49,005 nt of DNA from a virus: positions 1 to 49,005 of the IMG/VR virus record IMGVR_UViG_3300032163_001339. One strand, written 5' to 3'. Below the pieces are notes generated by a model. The model was not told where the DNA came from, did not search any database, and saw nothing but the letters and a program-made list of their open reading frames with translations. The first letter of the stretch is position 1. Each line of letters begins with the position of its first letter. Below are positions 23,853 through 34,292 of the stretch, one piece after another. The translations under genes and the position numbers were made by a program.

Positions 23853-26800
23853 TAGACCTGGAATTGCTGTTGGATGCTGTGCGCTCGGTTGAGAGCGGGG
23901 GAAACCCGCGTGCCGTGAGCCGCAAGGGCGCGTCTGGCCCCTACCAGTTTATGCCCGACACCGCGAAGCAGTATGGCGTGGCCGACCCATTCGACGAAGT
24001 GCAATCCCGTGCCGGGGCAAAATTATACCTGCAAGACTTGTATCATAAGTTTGGGGACACGAAAACCGTTCTGGCGGCGTGGAACTGGGGGCCGGGCAAC
24101 GTGGATGACAAAGGGCTGGAAGCCGCACCGCGCGAAACCAGGGATTTCATCAGTCGCGTAATGGCGCACGTCGACGAGAAGTCCAAGCCGGTCCAGCCTG
24201 TCGTGGTGGCCCCGGATTCCGGGCTGTACCCGCCGCAGGGGGCGGCTAAACCGTCTGGCCCGCGGGCTGGCATAACATCGCTATACCCATCGGATGAGTA
24301 TGGGTTTAAAAACTCAGTGATCGAATCCGGTGGAACCACCCCCGACAAGGCGGCCCGCGTGCTGCGCCTGCAACAGCGTACCGGCCTCCCCACTGATCTG
24401 ATCGAGCGCAATTTGGACAATCTGGAGGCGGATGTCCAAAACAAGGATTTCAACTCGGACGCGTTCCGCAAGAACAGCCCGTTGGTAGCGCGGTGGATGG
24501 CACAGAATCCAAACCACGCAGCCCTCGCCAAGAACGACGTCGAACTGATGTCCGGCATGGAAAAGTTCTGGGCCGGATTTCGCGCGCTTGGCCCCGGATT
24601 TGAAGAAGGCTGGCGCAGCATGCGCTCCACCACGCTCAATTATAAACACGTGGTGGGCGATATCACTCCTGCCGAGGAACAGGAACGCGTCGACTTGAAG
24701 AAGTGGCTGGAGCAATCCCAGTCAGGATTTTCTTCGGGGTGGCCGAGCTGGATGAAGCAGGGCGCCTACTTCGTCGGGCAGCAGTTGCCGATGTTCATGG
24801 AGTCATCCAAGTCGGGGGTGAAGTACGGACTTCCCTTAGGCGCCGCCGCAGGCGGCGCGCTGGGGCTGATAGGTGGCCCCGGAGCACCGGCTACTGTTCC
24901 AGCCGGCGCGGCTGCGGGAGGGTTGATTGGCCTTAGGACGGTAACCCAGGCCGAGTATCTGCGGCAGGGTTATCAGGAAGCTGTCGGGGAAGCTTGGGAC
25001 GATCTGGAAGGGCTGAAGTACGCGAATGGGGAACCCGTCGATCCCACGGTGCTGAAGTCCACCGCCCTGCTTGTCGCCCTGCCAGTGACCATGCTGGACA
25101 TGTTCTCTTTTGAGACTGGTTGGGGCAAGTCTATCTCCGACAAACTGCGTTCACAAAATACCCGCAAGATACTGGTGCGCGCTAGCATACAGCAGATTCT
25201 GAAATCTTACGCCAAGCAACACGTAGTCAGTGCCGTGACCGAGGGCACCACCGAAGGGTTGCAAAAACTGGTTGTTATACTGGCCGGGGATATTGCCAAG
25301 GGCGAGGGGCTGTCGCTGTCCGACCAGGATATCAAGGGGGCCGTCGCCGAAGGTTTGATGGCTTTTAAGGGTGCAGCCATGGTCGGCATACCCGGCTACT
25401 TTGGGCGGGCCGTGTCTGCCAAAATCCAGGTCAACCAGGCGCAGCGCAGCGAAGCATTCATGCGCGGGCTCGGGGAATCGATGCAGCAGTCCACCATGCA
25501 GAAGAACTCGCCAGAAGCTATGCGTAGTTTCGTGGAAATGCTGAAGAAAGGCGGTCCGGTGCAGGATGTCTACATTCCGGTCAACAGTTGGGATGCCCTG
25601 TTCCAATCGGACGCCAAACAGGCGGCGCGCGAAGTATTCGGGGACGACAAACAGTATACCGAAGCATCCGTCACTGGGGGTGATCTGGTGATCCCCGTCG
25701 AGGATTATGCCGCCAAAATTGCCGGAACAGAGTTCCATGAGTCCCTGCTTCCAAACCTACGGCTGGACCCCGGCGGGCTGTCCGTGATAGAGGCGGCGCA
25801 GCAGCAAATGGAAGTGGCCGCTGAGGCGGAACAACTGAAACTGCAAACCGTCGAGGATGTAGCGCACGAAGATGCCTTGGGCAAGGTTTACCAGGATGTG
25901 TACGACAAGGCCCTGTCCGCCGGGCAGAGCAAGCAGGCCGCCGAGCGAGACGCCTTGCTGTGGCAGGAACGCACCAGAAGCCGCGCCGAACGGTTGGGTG
26001 GGGACCCCTGGCAACTGTACCGGGAATCTGCCATAGGCATCCGATTTGCCGAAAACGCTGGGACTGCTGGGCAGTTGTTGCAATCCGGCGAATACCGGAT
26101 ACAAGCCCCCACACCCAACCTGGCAGAGATGGCGAACCCCGCAGAAGTTCTTGCGGAGCACCGTGCCCCTCCAGTGCACCAGGTGGAGATGATCCTGTCT
26201 GGTATGCCGGACGAGAAGGTGTTACAGGCGCAGGACAAGCTGGCTCAGCAGGTATCCGAACAGCACAACACCCTGGCGAATAGCACAGCAGGAGAGGTTG
26301 GGGCTACCTTCAATTTGTTGCGTGGAAACATGCTCGGGCGGGAAGCGTTCACTGCGAGCGTAATGCCGGAGCGGGCCATCCGCATTGTAGGTAGAGAACT
26401 GAACCCGGCACTGGTGAATGCTTTCGTGAAACACAATTGGGACTTGCTCAGTGTGCACCCGGAACTGTCAGTGGGGTCGTGGTTCAACCCGGACGACGGG
26501 TACACTTATCTGGACGTGGTAGGTACCCCGGAAGCGCGTGATGCGGCACTGAATGTCGCACAGAATCGCGGGTGGTTCCCACTTGAGTATTCCTACACCA
26601 CTCCGTGGTACAGAGATTATGGGGCGGAGCAGCAATACCCGAACGGGGCGGGGCCGGGGAAAGCTGTATTCGACTTGAAGCGCATGGAGCGTATTCCGCT
26701 TCCGCAAGAAACGGCGCCGAAGCAGGGAGAACTTTTTCCGGCCAAGCGCGGCGCGTTGTCCGCCCAGGAATTGCAAACCAATGAAGTGCCTCCCGGGACC

Positions 26801-29800
26801 TACGCCACCCACACCAAATTGGTGCAGGAGAGCACGCGGGTACTGGGGGTCAGAAAAGTCACCAATACATCCGAGGCAGCCACCGCATTCTCCTATCTGG
26901 CGCCTACGGCCGTGGAGCGGTTTGACGCCCTGGTTACTGACAAGAACGGCAAACCGTTGGCGGTAGTCGGGGCCTTCAAAGGGGCCCTAACGCAGGCGTC
27001 GGTATATCCGGCCACGCTTGCGGCCGAAGCGTACAGGATAAAGGGGGCGGCAAATATCTGGTTGGCGCACAATCACCCCAGCGGAGTGGCTGAGTTCAGT
27101 TTAGCGGATTTGACGCTGCACCGCGCTATCGTAAATGTGTTCCGCGGCAGCGGCGTAGAAGTGCGCGGCCTGTTCGCCCTTTCAGGCGGCACCGAAGCCG
27201 GCGGTTGGGTATTTGAGCCGGCCACCAGGCCTGGAGAATATGATCGCGGAACAGTGATGCCCCAAAAGACCGCAACCACTGTGCCCGTGCTGGAGCGGGT
27301 GTATTCGCGGTCGGGATCGCTAGGACCGCCCATAAATTCTCCCGCCGCCGCAAAACGCGCCGCCAGGACAATAGCTGGCGGTAGGCCGGGGGTTATACTG
27401 CTGGATACCCAACACATCCCCACGGCATTCATGGAAGTTGATCCTGAAGCACTCGGCACACTGCGGGGAAATGGCCGTATGGATTCCATCTATCGCGCCG
27501 TGTCGCTGGCCAATGCCGGGGGGTCGATAATAGTAGATGCCGGCACTATGGTGCGCGGCAGTATTGCCAATCTGGCCGCCATACTCCGCACGGCTGGGGC
27601 CCCAGTACTGGATGTCGTCAGTCCGACAAAAGAGGTTGGGTTCCAGGGTACATGGGCCGAGCGCGGCATAATGCCAACTGTGGAGGCAAATACATTTTAC
27701 CAGCCGACGCGCGGCATGTTCTCCCCCCAGTCGCGCACCATAACCCTGCTACGCACGGCAGACGCCAGCACGTTTCTGCACGAATCCGCCCACGCCTGGC
27801 TGGAAGATTTTCAAGCCGATGCGCAGCGCCCGGATTCCCCGCAGCAACTGCACGGAGACTGGCAGGCGGTGCGCGAATGGCTGGGCGCCACTGAGGAAAC
27901 CATCACGCGAGAACAGCACGAGCAATTCGCCAGGGGAATGGAAGCCTACGTGATGGAAGGCAAAGCTCCATCGCTCACCCTGCGCGGCGTGTTCCGCCAG
28001 CTCAAATCCTGGCTCACCCGTATTTACCGTAGCGCCACCATGCTGGATGTGGAAATAAACGACAGCATCCGCCAGGTGTTTGACCGCATGCTGGCCACCG
28101 ACGCGGAGATAGCCGAGGCGCACGATGGCGGTATCATGATTTTCCCTGAGGGCGCCATGACCACGGCGGAGCACGACGCCTACATGGCGCTGCACGATTC
28201 CGCTATCGGCGCCGCCGAGGATAAACTGCGCGGCCGCGTCATGCGCGCGTTGCGCGCCGAGAACACCGCAGCGTACAAGGATCGCTATCGGGACCTGACC
28301 AAATCCATGGCGGCCGACATATCCACCCAACCGGTGTACCGCGCGCTGTATTGGCTACAACACGGTACGCTGCCGGACGGCACGGTATTGCCCGGTATCG
28401 AGGCGATAAAACTGGACCGGAATTCGATTCCAGAGCAGTTGCGCGAGGCCTTGCCCCGGGATATCACCCGCGCCAGTAATGGCATATCCCCAAGCGTGGT
28501 GGCGGAAATGTTCGGGTTCGCCAATTCCGACGAACTGCTGCAAGCCCTGGCGTCGGCCAAGCCGTTAAAAAACGCTGTGAAGGATGAGGTTAAGGCCCAC
28601 CTGGATGCAGAGTTTGGCGAGGTGATGACCCCCGAAGGGATGCAGGAGCAAGTGGCCAGTGCGATGGCTAACGAGTGGCGGATAAAGCTGTACACCTACG
28701 AAATGCGCATGCTTACCCGGATCGGGGCGTCGCGCAAGACAGTACCCGAGAACGTGATGAAATCCCTGGCTAAGTCCATTATCGGGGAAAAATCTGTGCG
28801 GGATGTCAATTCGCGGGTGTTCGAGGCGGCAATGCTGCGCGCTGGGAGGGAAGCCGACGAGTTGATAAGCACCGACGTGGACGCGGCGTTCGACGCCAAG
28901 CAGCGGCAGTTGCTTAACCTGCACCTCATGAATGAGGCTGCCGAAGCGCGCGACGAGATAGACAAGGCGGCCAAGGGCTGGGCCAAGACGCTGTTCAAGA
29001 AGGACGACCGCCTGGCCAAGTCGCGCAACATGGATATGGTCAACGCCGCCCGCGCCATAGCTGCGTCGCACGGCATCGGAAAATCTGCCGAAATGGCTAG
29101 TTACTACCTGCGCAACGTCAAGCAATACGACCCGCACACCTACGAAATGCTGGCCGACACAGTAGACCTGGTGACATCAGACAACAGGCCCTACGACCGC
29201 CTTACCGTGGATGAGTTCTCGGATATGAGGGACGCCATAGATGGTTTGTGGGCGGTATCGCGCAGTGTTAAGCAAATCGAAATAGCCGGTAAACGCATAG
29301 AGTTGTCCCAGGCTGTGGATGAATTGACTTCCCACATGGCGGATATCGGCGGAGACGCGTCCAAGCTGGTCGGTTACAACAATGCCGTGTCGAAATGGGA
29401 CAAGACCAAAATGGGCATGCTGGGAGTTCGGGCATTCCTGCGTCGCACCGAGCACTGGGTGGACGCTATGGACGGCGGGGAATTCCGCGGCCCATTTCGG
29501 ACGTACATGTGGAACCCCATATCCACCGCTGCCGACCAGTTCAGGGATGCCCGAGTCCGGTATATGCAAAAATTCCTGGAACTCACCAAGGGCATTGAGA
29601 AAAGCCTGACGCGCACCCCCATTGCGGCGCCGGAAATAGGCTATGAATTTGCCGGTAAGGCTGAATTGCTCGGCGCGCTGCTGCACACCGGCAACGACAG
29701 CAACTTGCAGAAACTGCTGCGCGGTCGCGGTTGGGGTGAGTTCACCCAAAACGGAGAATTGGATACGTCGCGCTGGGACACCGCCATCACGCGCCTGCAA

Positions 29801-31453
29801 AGCGAGGGGGTGCTTACCAAAGCCGATTATGATTTCGTGCAGGGGGTATGGAATCTGTTTGACGAGCTGAAGCCTTCCGCCCAGAAAACGCACAAGAACC
29901 TGTACGGGTTCTATTTCAGCGAAGTAACGGCTCGCCCATTCGATACCCCATGGGGAACCTACGACGGTGGCTATATTGCGGCTCAGGTTGACCCGTTCGT
30001 ATCGCGGGACGCCGCCCTGCGGCAGGAACAGGCTGCCGTGGAAGAGCAGCCAGCCGGATTCATGTTCCCCACCGTTCCGCGCGGCTTCACCAAGCGCCGC
30101 ATAGAGCGGTACGCGGCCCCGCTAGCATTGGACCTGGGGCGCATCCCCAGCAACATCAATGCCACATTGCGTTTCATCCACCTGGCGCAGCCAGTGCAAG
30201 ACGTCGGGAAAATAGTGCTCAACCGCAATTTCGACTCCACCCTGTACAAGCTGGACTCGGCCGTATCGCAGACCATGCTGGTGCCGTGGTTGCAGCGCTC
30301 CGGGCGGCAAATAACGGAAATCACGTCCACCACAACATTCGGGCGCATGGCCGACGACTTTTTCCGCGAGATGCGGCGCCGGGTGGGGACGAACATACTC
30401 ACTGCCAGCGTCACCAACGCGCTACAGCAGTTCACCGGAATATCCAGCTCGGCTACCCAGGTGCCACCGCGACAACTTGCCAGCGCCTTGTGGCAATACA
30501 TCAGGAAACCCCATGAAACGGCTGCGGACATCGCGGAAAAATCCATGTTCATGCGCACCCGCACCACTGCACAGGTGGCGGAGATTCGCGGGGCCATCGA
30601 CAATATCCTGCTGAACCCCAGCAAGTGGGAGAAGGCCCGCGACTTCGCCCAGCAGCACGGCTACATCATGCAGACCGGAACCCAAAACGTGGTGGACACA
30701 GTGACCTGGCTAGGGGCTTACGAGAGTGCCGTAGCGGGAGGGGCTAGCGAAAACGAGGCGATCATGCGCGGTGACAGCGCGGTGCGGGAAACACAAGGCA
30801 CCTACGCGCCTGAAGATATTTCGCGCTTTGAAGTATCGACGCCAATGATGCGGATGTTCACGATGTTTTACACCTATTTCAACATGTCGGCCAACCTGAA
30901 TGCTACGGAATTCTCCAAGGCTGCCCAGCGCGGAGGATTCCACGGCGCCGGGAGGGCTTTCTACGTGTACCTGTTCGGGCTGATGATCCCGGCCGTATTG
31001 AACGAGGCCATTGTGCGCGCACTCGGTGGTGAATTGTTCGACGACAAGGACGATGACGGCTACCTGGACAACATCCTGTCACTATTCTTCAATGGGCAGG
31101 CGCGCTACCTGACCGCCATGCTTCCCATACTCGGCCCTACCATCATGGCTGGAATAAACAAATTCAACTCCAAATGGTACGATGATCGTATAGCCACGTC
31201 GCCGGCTATTTCGGTACTGGATAGCGTTACCAATGTCCCGTTTCACGCGTACAAATTGGCTACCGAGGATTCCGTGCGGCTGAAACGCCCAATACAGGAT
31301 ACGCTCACCGCGATAGGACTGGCTACAGGGTACCCGATAGCCCCGCTTGGGCGCCCCTTGGGGTATCTGTCCGACGTGGAGCAGGGTTACGTAGAGCCGG
31401 AATCCGAGGCCGACTTCATCCGCGGACTGATTACAGGGAAGGCCGGAAAATGA
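23849..31453 (+). CDS. Giant ejection protein with transglycosylase, JAMM and HExxH domains
   Basis: 2,534 residues, GTG start overlapping the previous stop. Residues 5-110 form a lytic transglycosylase (SLT) domain: VRSVESGGNP with catalytic Glu15, then GPYQFMPDTAKQYG and LAAWNWGPGNVD, which would cut peptidoglycan during entry. A glycine-rich hydrophobic stretch lies near 326-355. A RadC-like JAMM/MPN domain has HxH-x7-S-x2-D at residues 1074-1086, preceded by TQASVYPATLAAEAYRIKG. A zincin motif HESAH is at 1311-1315. The long helical rest ends in hydrophobic segments near 2333-2390, suiting a membrane channel. This is a T7 gp16-position protein enlarged into a polyvalent protein. SLT and JAMM calls are firm by motif; activity in the cell is inferred. 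Confidence 0.85.
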   Translation: MIDLELLLDAVRSVESGGNPRAVSRKGASGPYQFMPDTAKQYGVADPFDEVQSRAGAKLYLQDLYHKFGDTKTVLAAWNWGPGNVDDKGLEAAPRETRDFISRVMAHVDEKSKPVQPVVVAPDSGLYPPQGAAKPSGPRAGITSLYPSDEYGFKNSVIESGGTTPDKAARVLRLQQRTGLPTDLIERNLDNLEADVQNKDFNSDAFRKNSPLVARWMAQNPNHAALAKNDVELMSGMEKFWAGFRALGPGFEEGWRSMRSTTLNYKHVVGDITPAEEQERVDLKKWLEQSQSGFSSGWPSWMKQGAYFVGQQLPMFMESSKSGVKYGLPLGAAAGGALGLIGGPGAPATVPAGAAAGGLIGLRTVTQAEYLRQGYQEAVGEAWDDLEGLKYANGEPVDPTVLKSTALLVALPVTMLDMFSFETGWGKSISDKLRSQNTRKILVRASIQQILKSYAKQHVVSAVTEGTTEGLQKLVVILAGDIAKGEGLSLSDQDIKGAVAEGLMAFKGAAMVGIPGYFGRAVSAKIQVNQAQRSEAFMRGLGESMQQSTMQKNSPEAMRSFVEMLKKGGPVQDVYIPVNSWDALFQSDAKQAAREVFGDDKQYTEASVTGGDLVIPVEDYAAKIAGTEFHESLLPNLRLDPGGLSVIEAAQQQMEVAAEAEQLKLQTVEDVAHEDALGKVYQDVYDKALSAGQSKQAAERDALLWQERTRSRAERLGGDPWQLYRESAIGIRFAENAGTAGQLLQSGEYRIQAPTPNLAEMANPAEVLAEHRAPPVHQVEMILSGMPDEKVLQAQDKLAQQVSEQHNTLANSTAGEVGATFNLLRGNMLGREAFTASVMPERAIRIVGRELNPALVNAFVKHNWDLLSVHPELSVGSWFNPDDGYTYLDVVGTPEARDAALNVAQNRGWFPLEYSYTTPWYRDYGAEQQYPNGAGPGKAVFDLKRMERIPLPQETAPKQGELFPAKRGALSAQELQTNEVPPGTYATHTKLVQESTRVLGVRKVTNTSEAATAFSYLAPTAVERFDALVTDKNGKPLAVVGAFKGALTQASVYPATLAAEAYRIKGAANIWLAHNHPSGVAEFSLADLTLHRAIVNVFRGSGVEVRGLFALSGGTEAGGWVFEPATRPGEYDRGTVMPQKTATTVPVLERVYSRSGSLGPPINSPAAAKRAARTIAGGRPGVILLDTQHIPTAFMEVDPEALGTLRGNGRMDSIYRAVSLANAGGSIIVDAGTMVRGSIANLAAILRTAGAPVLDVVSPTKEVGFQGTWAERGIMPTVEANTFYQPTRGMFSPQSRTITLLRTADASTFLHESAHAWLEDFQADAQRPDSPQQLHGDWQAVREWLGATEETITREQHEQFARGMEAYVMEGKAPSLTLRGVFRQLKSWLTRIYRSATMLDVEINDSIRQVFDRMLATDAEIAEAHDGGIMIFPEGAMTTAEHDAYMALHDSAIGAAEDKLRGRVMRALRAENTAAYKDRYRDLTKSMAADISTQPVYRALYWLQHGTLPDGTVLPGIEAIKLDRNSIPEQLREALPRDITRASNGISPSVVAEMFGFANSDELLQALASAKPLKNAVKDEVKAHLDAEFGEVMTPEGMQEQVASAMANEWRIKLYTYEMRMLTRIGASRKTVPENVMKSLAKSIIGEKSVRDVNSRVFEAAMLRAGREADELISTDVDAAFDAKQRQLLNLHLMNEAAEARDEIDKAAKGWAKTLFKKDDRLAKSRNMDMVNAARAIAASHGIGKSAEMASYYLRNVKQYDPHTYEMLADTVDLVTSDNRPYDRLTVDEFSDMRDAIDGLWAVSRSVKQIEIAGKRIELSQAVDELTSHMADIGGDASKLVGYNNAVSKWDKTKMGMLGVRAFLRRTEHWVDAMDGGEFRGPFRTYMWNPISTAADQFRDARVRYMQKFLELTKGIEKSLTRTPIAAPEIGYEFAGKAELLGALLHTGNDSNLQKLLRGRGWGEFTQNGELDTSRWDTAITRLQSEGVLTKADYDFVQGVWNLFDELKPSAQKTHKNLYGFYFSEVTARPFDTPWGTYDGGYIAAQVDPFVSRDAALRQEQAAVEEQPAGFMFPTVPRGFTKRRIERYAAPLALDLGRIPSNINATLRFIHLAQPVQDVGKIVLNRNFDSTLYKLDSAVSQTMLVPWLQRSGRQITEITSTTTFGRMADDFFREMRRRVGTNILTASVTNALQQFTGISSSATQVPPRQLASALWQYIRKPHETAADIAEKSMFMRTRTTAQVAEIRGAIDNILLNPSKWEKARDFAQQHGYIMQTGTQNVVDTVTWLGAYESAVAGGASENEAIMRGDSAVRETQGTYAPEDISRFEVSTPMMRMFTMFYTYFNMSANLNATEFSKAAQRGGFHGAGRAFYVYLFGLMIPAVLNEAIVRALGGELFDDKDDDGYLDNILSLFFNGQARYLTAMLPILGPTIMAGINKFNSKWYDDRIATSPAISVLDSVTNVPFHAYKLATEDSVRLKRPIQDTLTAIGLATGYPIAPLGRPLGYLSDVEQGYVEPESEADFIRGLITGKAGK

Positions 31454-32049
31454 ATACCTTGAGACTGCTGGAGCAAAAATTCGCGGCGAAGCGCGCACGA
31501 TCCGCAGCGCTTGTGTCCTCACCGACGCAACGCTCCGTGGAAGTGTCAACTATAGAGGCCATCCTGGCTGCGACCGAGAAAAGCTCCGACGCGCTCAGGG
31601 AAAAACTTGTCGCCGCAAAGGAGGAGCTGCGGGTTGCCAGGGATCAGCTGGCCATCGACAAAGCATCTACCAGCGCATTGACGGAGCAGCTACGGACCGC
31701 TCAAGCGGACCTGTCAAACCTGGCCGGAAAGGCGCAAATTGCTCGCGAGCGTTCCGATAGCGCGGTCAACGATTTATCGGCGGCGCGCGAGGAAGCGCGC
31801 AACTTGCGTCAGGAACTGGCGGCCGAGGCCAGGGCCAGGGCATCCGCTGAAGCAAAGGCCGTTACAGCGGAAAATGCTTGCGCAGTGGCTCAGGAGGCTC
31901 TGAGGGAAGCGCGTAACAAGAAACCTGTAGCAGCAGTACCGGCGGCACCCCCACCCGTGGCGGCGGTGGGGAGACCTTCCCAGGGGTATACTTTCAATAT
32001 CCGTCGCCCCGACGGGACTAGTTACGTCGTCACAGCCAAACCAACCTAA
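31450..32049 (+). CDS. Coiled-coil protein
   Basis: 199 residues, ATG overlapping the giant gene stop. Residues 35-155 form a long Ala/Glu/Lys/Gln coiled coil (ALREKLVAAKEELRVARDQL, LSAAREEARNLRQELAAEAR). A Pro/Ala linker and a short beta-like end (GYTFNIRRPDGTSYVV) follow. It could be a fibre stalk, a fibre chaperone or a spanin-like spacer, though no signal peptide or lipobox is seen. The position before fibre-type genes favours a tail role. Confidence 0.65.
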   Translation: MNTLRLLEQKFAAKRARSAALVSSPTQRSVEVSTIEAILAATEKSSDALREKLVAAKEELRVARDQLAIDKASTSALTEQLRTAQADLSNLAGKAQIARERSDSAVNDLSAAREEARNLRQELAAEARARASAEAKAVTAENACAVAQEALREARNKKPVAAVPAAPPPVAAVGRPSQGYTFNIRRPDGTSYVVTAKPT

Positions 32050-32061
32050 AGGAGCACTATC

Positions 32062-32505
32062 ATGGCGGGATTTTCTGACACTTTCGAAACAGACTTGTGC
32101 AAAATCATCTTCAACGCTGTAGCCATCGCCAACATAGCCGACAATGCGGCCGGCTCCCCGCTTACCAACCTGTGGGTAGCACTGCACACGGCGGACCCGA
32201 CAGACTCCGGGACCCAGGGCAACAGCGAAGGCGGTTACACCCAGTACACCCGCATATCGGTAGCACGCACCACGGGCGGCTGGGTGGTATCCACTGGTGG
32301 CGGAAACGTGAGTAACGTAGCCAACGTGGATTTTCCACAGAATACGTCCACTTCCACCGGCACGTTCACCCACGCATCCATAGGCGTAACGTCGTCCAGC
32401 ACGGGTAGCAAAATAATCGCGGCGGGCACTATCAGCCCATCCATCAATTTTTCGCAGAACGTGACGCCGCGGCTAACCACCAGCTCGTCGTTCACGTTGG
32501 ATTGA
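32062..32505 (+). CDS. Beta-rich tail/fibre protein
   Basis: 147 residues, ATG at 32062 with aaggag 8 bases upstream. The helical start FSDTFETDLCKIIFNAVAIA is followed by LTNLWVALHTADPTDSGTQG and YTQYTRISVARTTGGW. This is a pattern I know from phage tail-region proteins (LWVALHTADPT and YxRxxVAR). Ser/Thr/Gly-rich beta sequence follows. It may be a fibre base or trimerisation domain; receptor binding is not shown. Confidence 0.72.
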   Translation: MAGFSDTFETDLCKIIFNAVAIANIADNAAGSPLTNLWVALHTADPTDSGTQGNSEGGYTQYTRISVARTTGGWVVSTGGGNVSNVANVDFPQNTSTSTGTFTHASIGVTSSSTGSKIIAAGTISPSINFSQNVTPRLTTSSSFTLD

Positions 32506-32514
32506 GGTGACGGC

Positions 32515-32931
32515 ATGAAACGATGGGTCTTAAGTAAAATAGTATCCGATCCAGAACCGGGGTTGGGTAATGTGTACCGCATGGCGATCCAGCGTTATCC
32601 CGATCTGGATTTTGCTTTCGGAGAGATTCCTGTCGACCCGGACACGGGCATCCCTACAAAACTTTACGGATTCGCGTTAATTGCATCCAAAAATATGGCG
32701 CGTTTTGCGGGCGATCCTAACATAGATGTTCTGCCGGATTTCCCACTTGACGGAAAGATTTCCGCCATGCACGGCCCAACTAAGGCCGCCATGCTGGAGA
32801 ATTTTGTGCGGTATGGAATACCAACTGGCATCGTTAATAACGCCGATGGGTTCAGGGATGTTGTTCGCGGCATAGGGCGCACAATAAATGCATCTTTTGT
32901 GGAGGATGCCTTCGATGTCAGTGAGGCATAA
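32515..32931 (+). CDS. Hypothetical tail-region protein
   Basis: 138 residues, ATG at 32515 with gaggtga 5 bases upstream. Opens with basic and mixed sequence (RWVLSKIVSDPEPGLGN), then GFALIASKNMARFAGDPNID and a helical end. No motif that I recognise. It is flanked by fibre-type genes and ends 5 bases before the next one, so a tail assembly role is likely. Confidence 0.65.
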   Translation: MKRWVLSKIVSDPEPGLGNVYRMAIQRYPDLDFAFGEIPVDPDTGIPTKLYGFALIASKNMARFAGDPNIDVLPDFPLDGKISAMHGPTKAAMLENFVRYGIPTGIVNNADGFRDVVRGIGRTINASFVEDAFDVSEA

Positions 32932-32936
32932 CTAGC

Positions 32937-34292
32937 GTGGCCCAGTTCGCAAGCGACGCATTTACCGGTACGAGCGGAACAGAACTCCATACGTATAGCG
33001 CGAACTGGACCGAGCACCCGAGTTTTACATCGGGGGGACTGGCCATATCGGATGTGGACCGGGCCAGGGCAAATAATGGCAGCGGGCTAGTAAATTGCTA
33101 CTACCACACCGGGGCAGCGGCATCGGCGGACTACAGTGTTAACGCCGATCTGTTCGCCAAGGAGACGAGCGGCGGACAACAATATGCCGGAGTCCTTGGG
33201 CGCACTTCCACCAGTGCATCCACATTTTACATGGCGCGCTATGCCGGGGCTGGAACAAACGGGTGGCAACTATTTAAATGCGTCGCGGGGACGTATACCC
33301 AACTAGGTTCTACCTCTAGCCAAGCACTCACCGACGAGACTAGCTACAACGTCAAGTTGGAAATGGTGGGCACAGCCATCAAGCTCTACAAAGAGGGGGG
33401 CGGAACCGCTACGATCAGCGTCACTGACTCCAGCATCACAGCAGCCGGGCAATCCGGCCTATGGCTATATGCCGTAACCGGCTCGACAGACAACGCATCT
33501 GGCTTGCACTTCGACAATTTTAGCGCGGACGATGCCGGAGCGACCACCACCGACGGGGCGTTCTCACAGGCCGGGGCTGCATCCGTAACAGTAACCGGAT
33601 CGGCTACTGCCGGGGCCTCCGCCAGCGTTTCCACGGCCGCCGCACTTACCGGTGCCGGGGTGGTTGTGGTAGGTTCTCCGGTCAACCTGGCCGGCGCGTC
33701 CGCACTGATTGCCGCCGGAACAGCGGTATTCGGAGCGGCCGTGTCCGGGGCAGCGGCCGGAAACCTTGTGGCTACCGGGGCAGTGACCGGGGAAGTGCAC
33801 GATATCCTGGCTACCGCCGCGGCATCGTTAACGGTATCCGGGGCGGCGTTGGCAGCGGCCGGGCTATCCGAAACAGCAGTTGCAACTCTTTCCGCCATCG
33901 GAACCGGGTTGTGTTCCGCTGCCTTGGTATCCCCCGCAGTCGCAGCGGTAACCTTCACCGGGGCTGCGGCCGGACAGGTCAATCAGGGCGCGTTAGCGTT
34001 CGCCAGCAGTTCACTGTTTGCCGCAGCCGCGGCGTCTGTCAACCGGTCGGATGCCACCTTGACCGCAGCTTCAGCCCTGACGTTTGGAGCCTCTTCCAGC
34101 GCGACCGGGGCTATGCTGTTCAATGCCACCGCGGCGGCTGTGTTCTCGTCCACCACGGCCAAGGCAGCTCCCGCCGTAACGCGCGACGGCGTGCGCGTGC
34201 AGCACAACAAGTACGCAGATGAGGATGCCGAGATCGAAATGCTGATACCAGAGCTAATTCAGTTCATGGAAACCCGCCGTGCCTACCACTGA
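32937..34292 (+). CDS. Fibre-like protein with jelly-roll N-terminus and Ala-rich repeats
   Basis: 451 residues, GTG start with no clear ribosome site, 5 bases after the previous stop. Residues 5-200 look like a laminin-G/concanavalin-type beta sandwich (ANWTEHPSFTSGGLAI, SGGQQYAGVLGRTSTS, ETSYNVKLEMVGTAIKLYKE). Residues 210-420 are an Ala/Gly/Ser/Thr/Val-rich repetitive beta region with degenerate short repeats such as AAGTAVFGAAVSGAAAG. The charged end includes KYADEDAEIEMLIPELIQF. The pattern suits a fibre with a sugar-binding head. It overlaps the next gene. Confidence 0.7.
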   Translation: MAQFASDAFTGTSGTELHTYSANWTEHPSFTSGGLAISDVDRARANNGSGLVNCYYHTGAAASADYSVNADLFAKETSGGQQYAGVLGRTSTSASTFYMARYAGAGTNGWQLFKCVAGTYTQLGSTSSQALTDETSYNVKLEMVGTAIKLYKEGGGTATISVTDSSITAAGQSGLWLYAVTGSTDNASGLHFDNFSADDAGATTTDGAFSQAGAASVTVTGSATAGASASVSTAAALTGAGVVVVGSPVNLAGASALIAAGTAVFGAAVSGAAAGNLVATGAVTGEVHDILATAAASLTVSGAALAAAGLSETAVATLSAIGTGLCSAALVSPAVAAVTFTGAAAGQVNQGALAFASSSLFAAAAASVNRSDATLTAASALTFGASSSATGAMLFNATAAAVFSSTTAKAAPAVTRDGVRVQHNKYADEDAEIEMLIPELIQFMETRRAYH

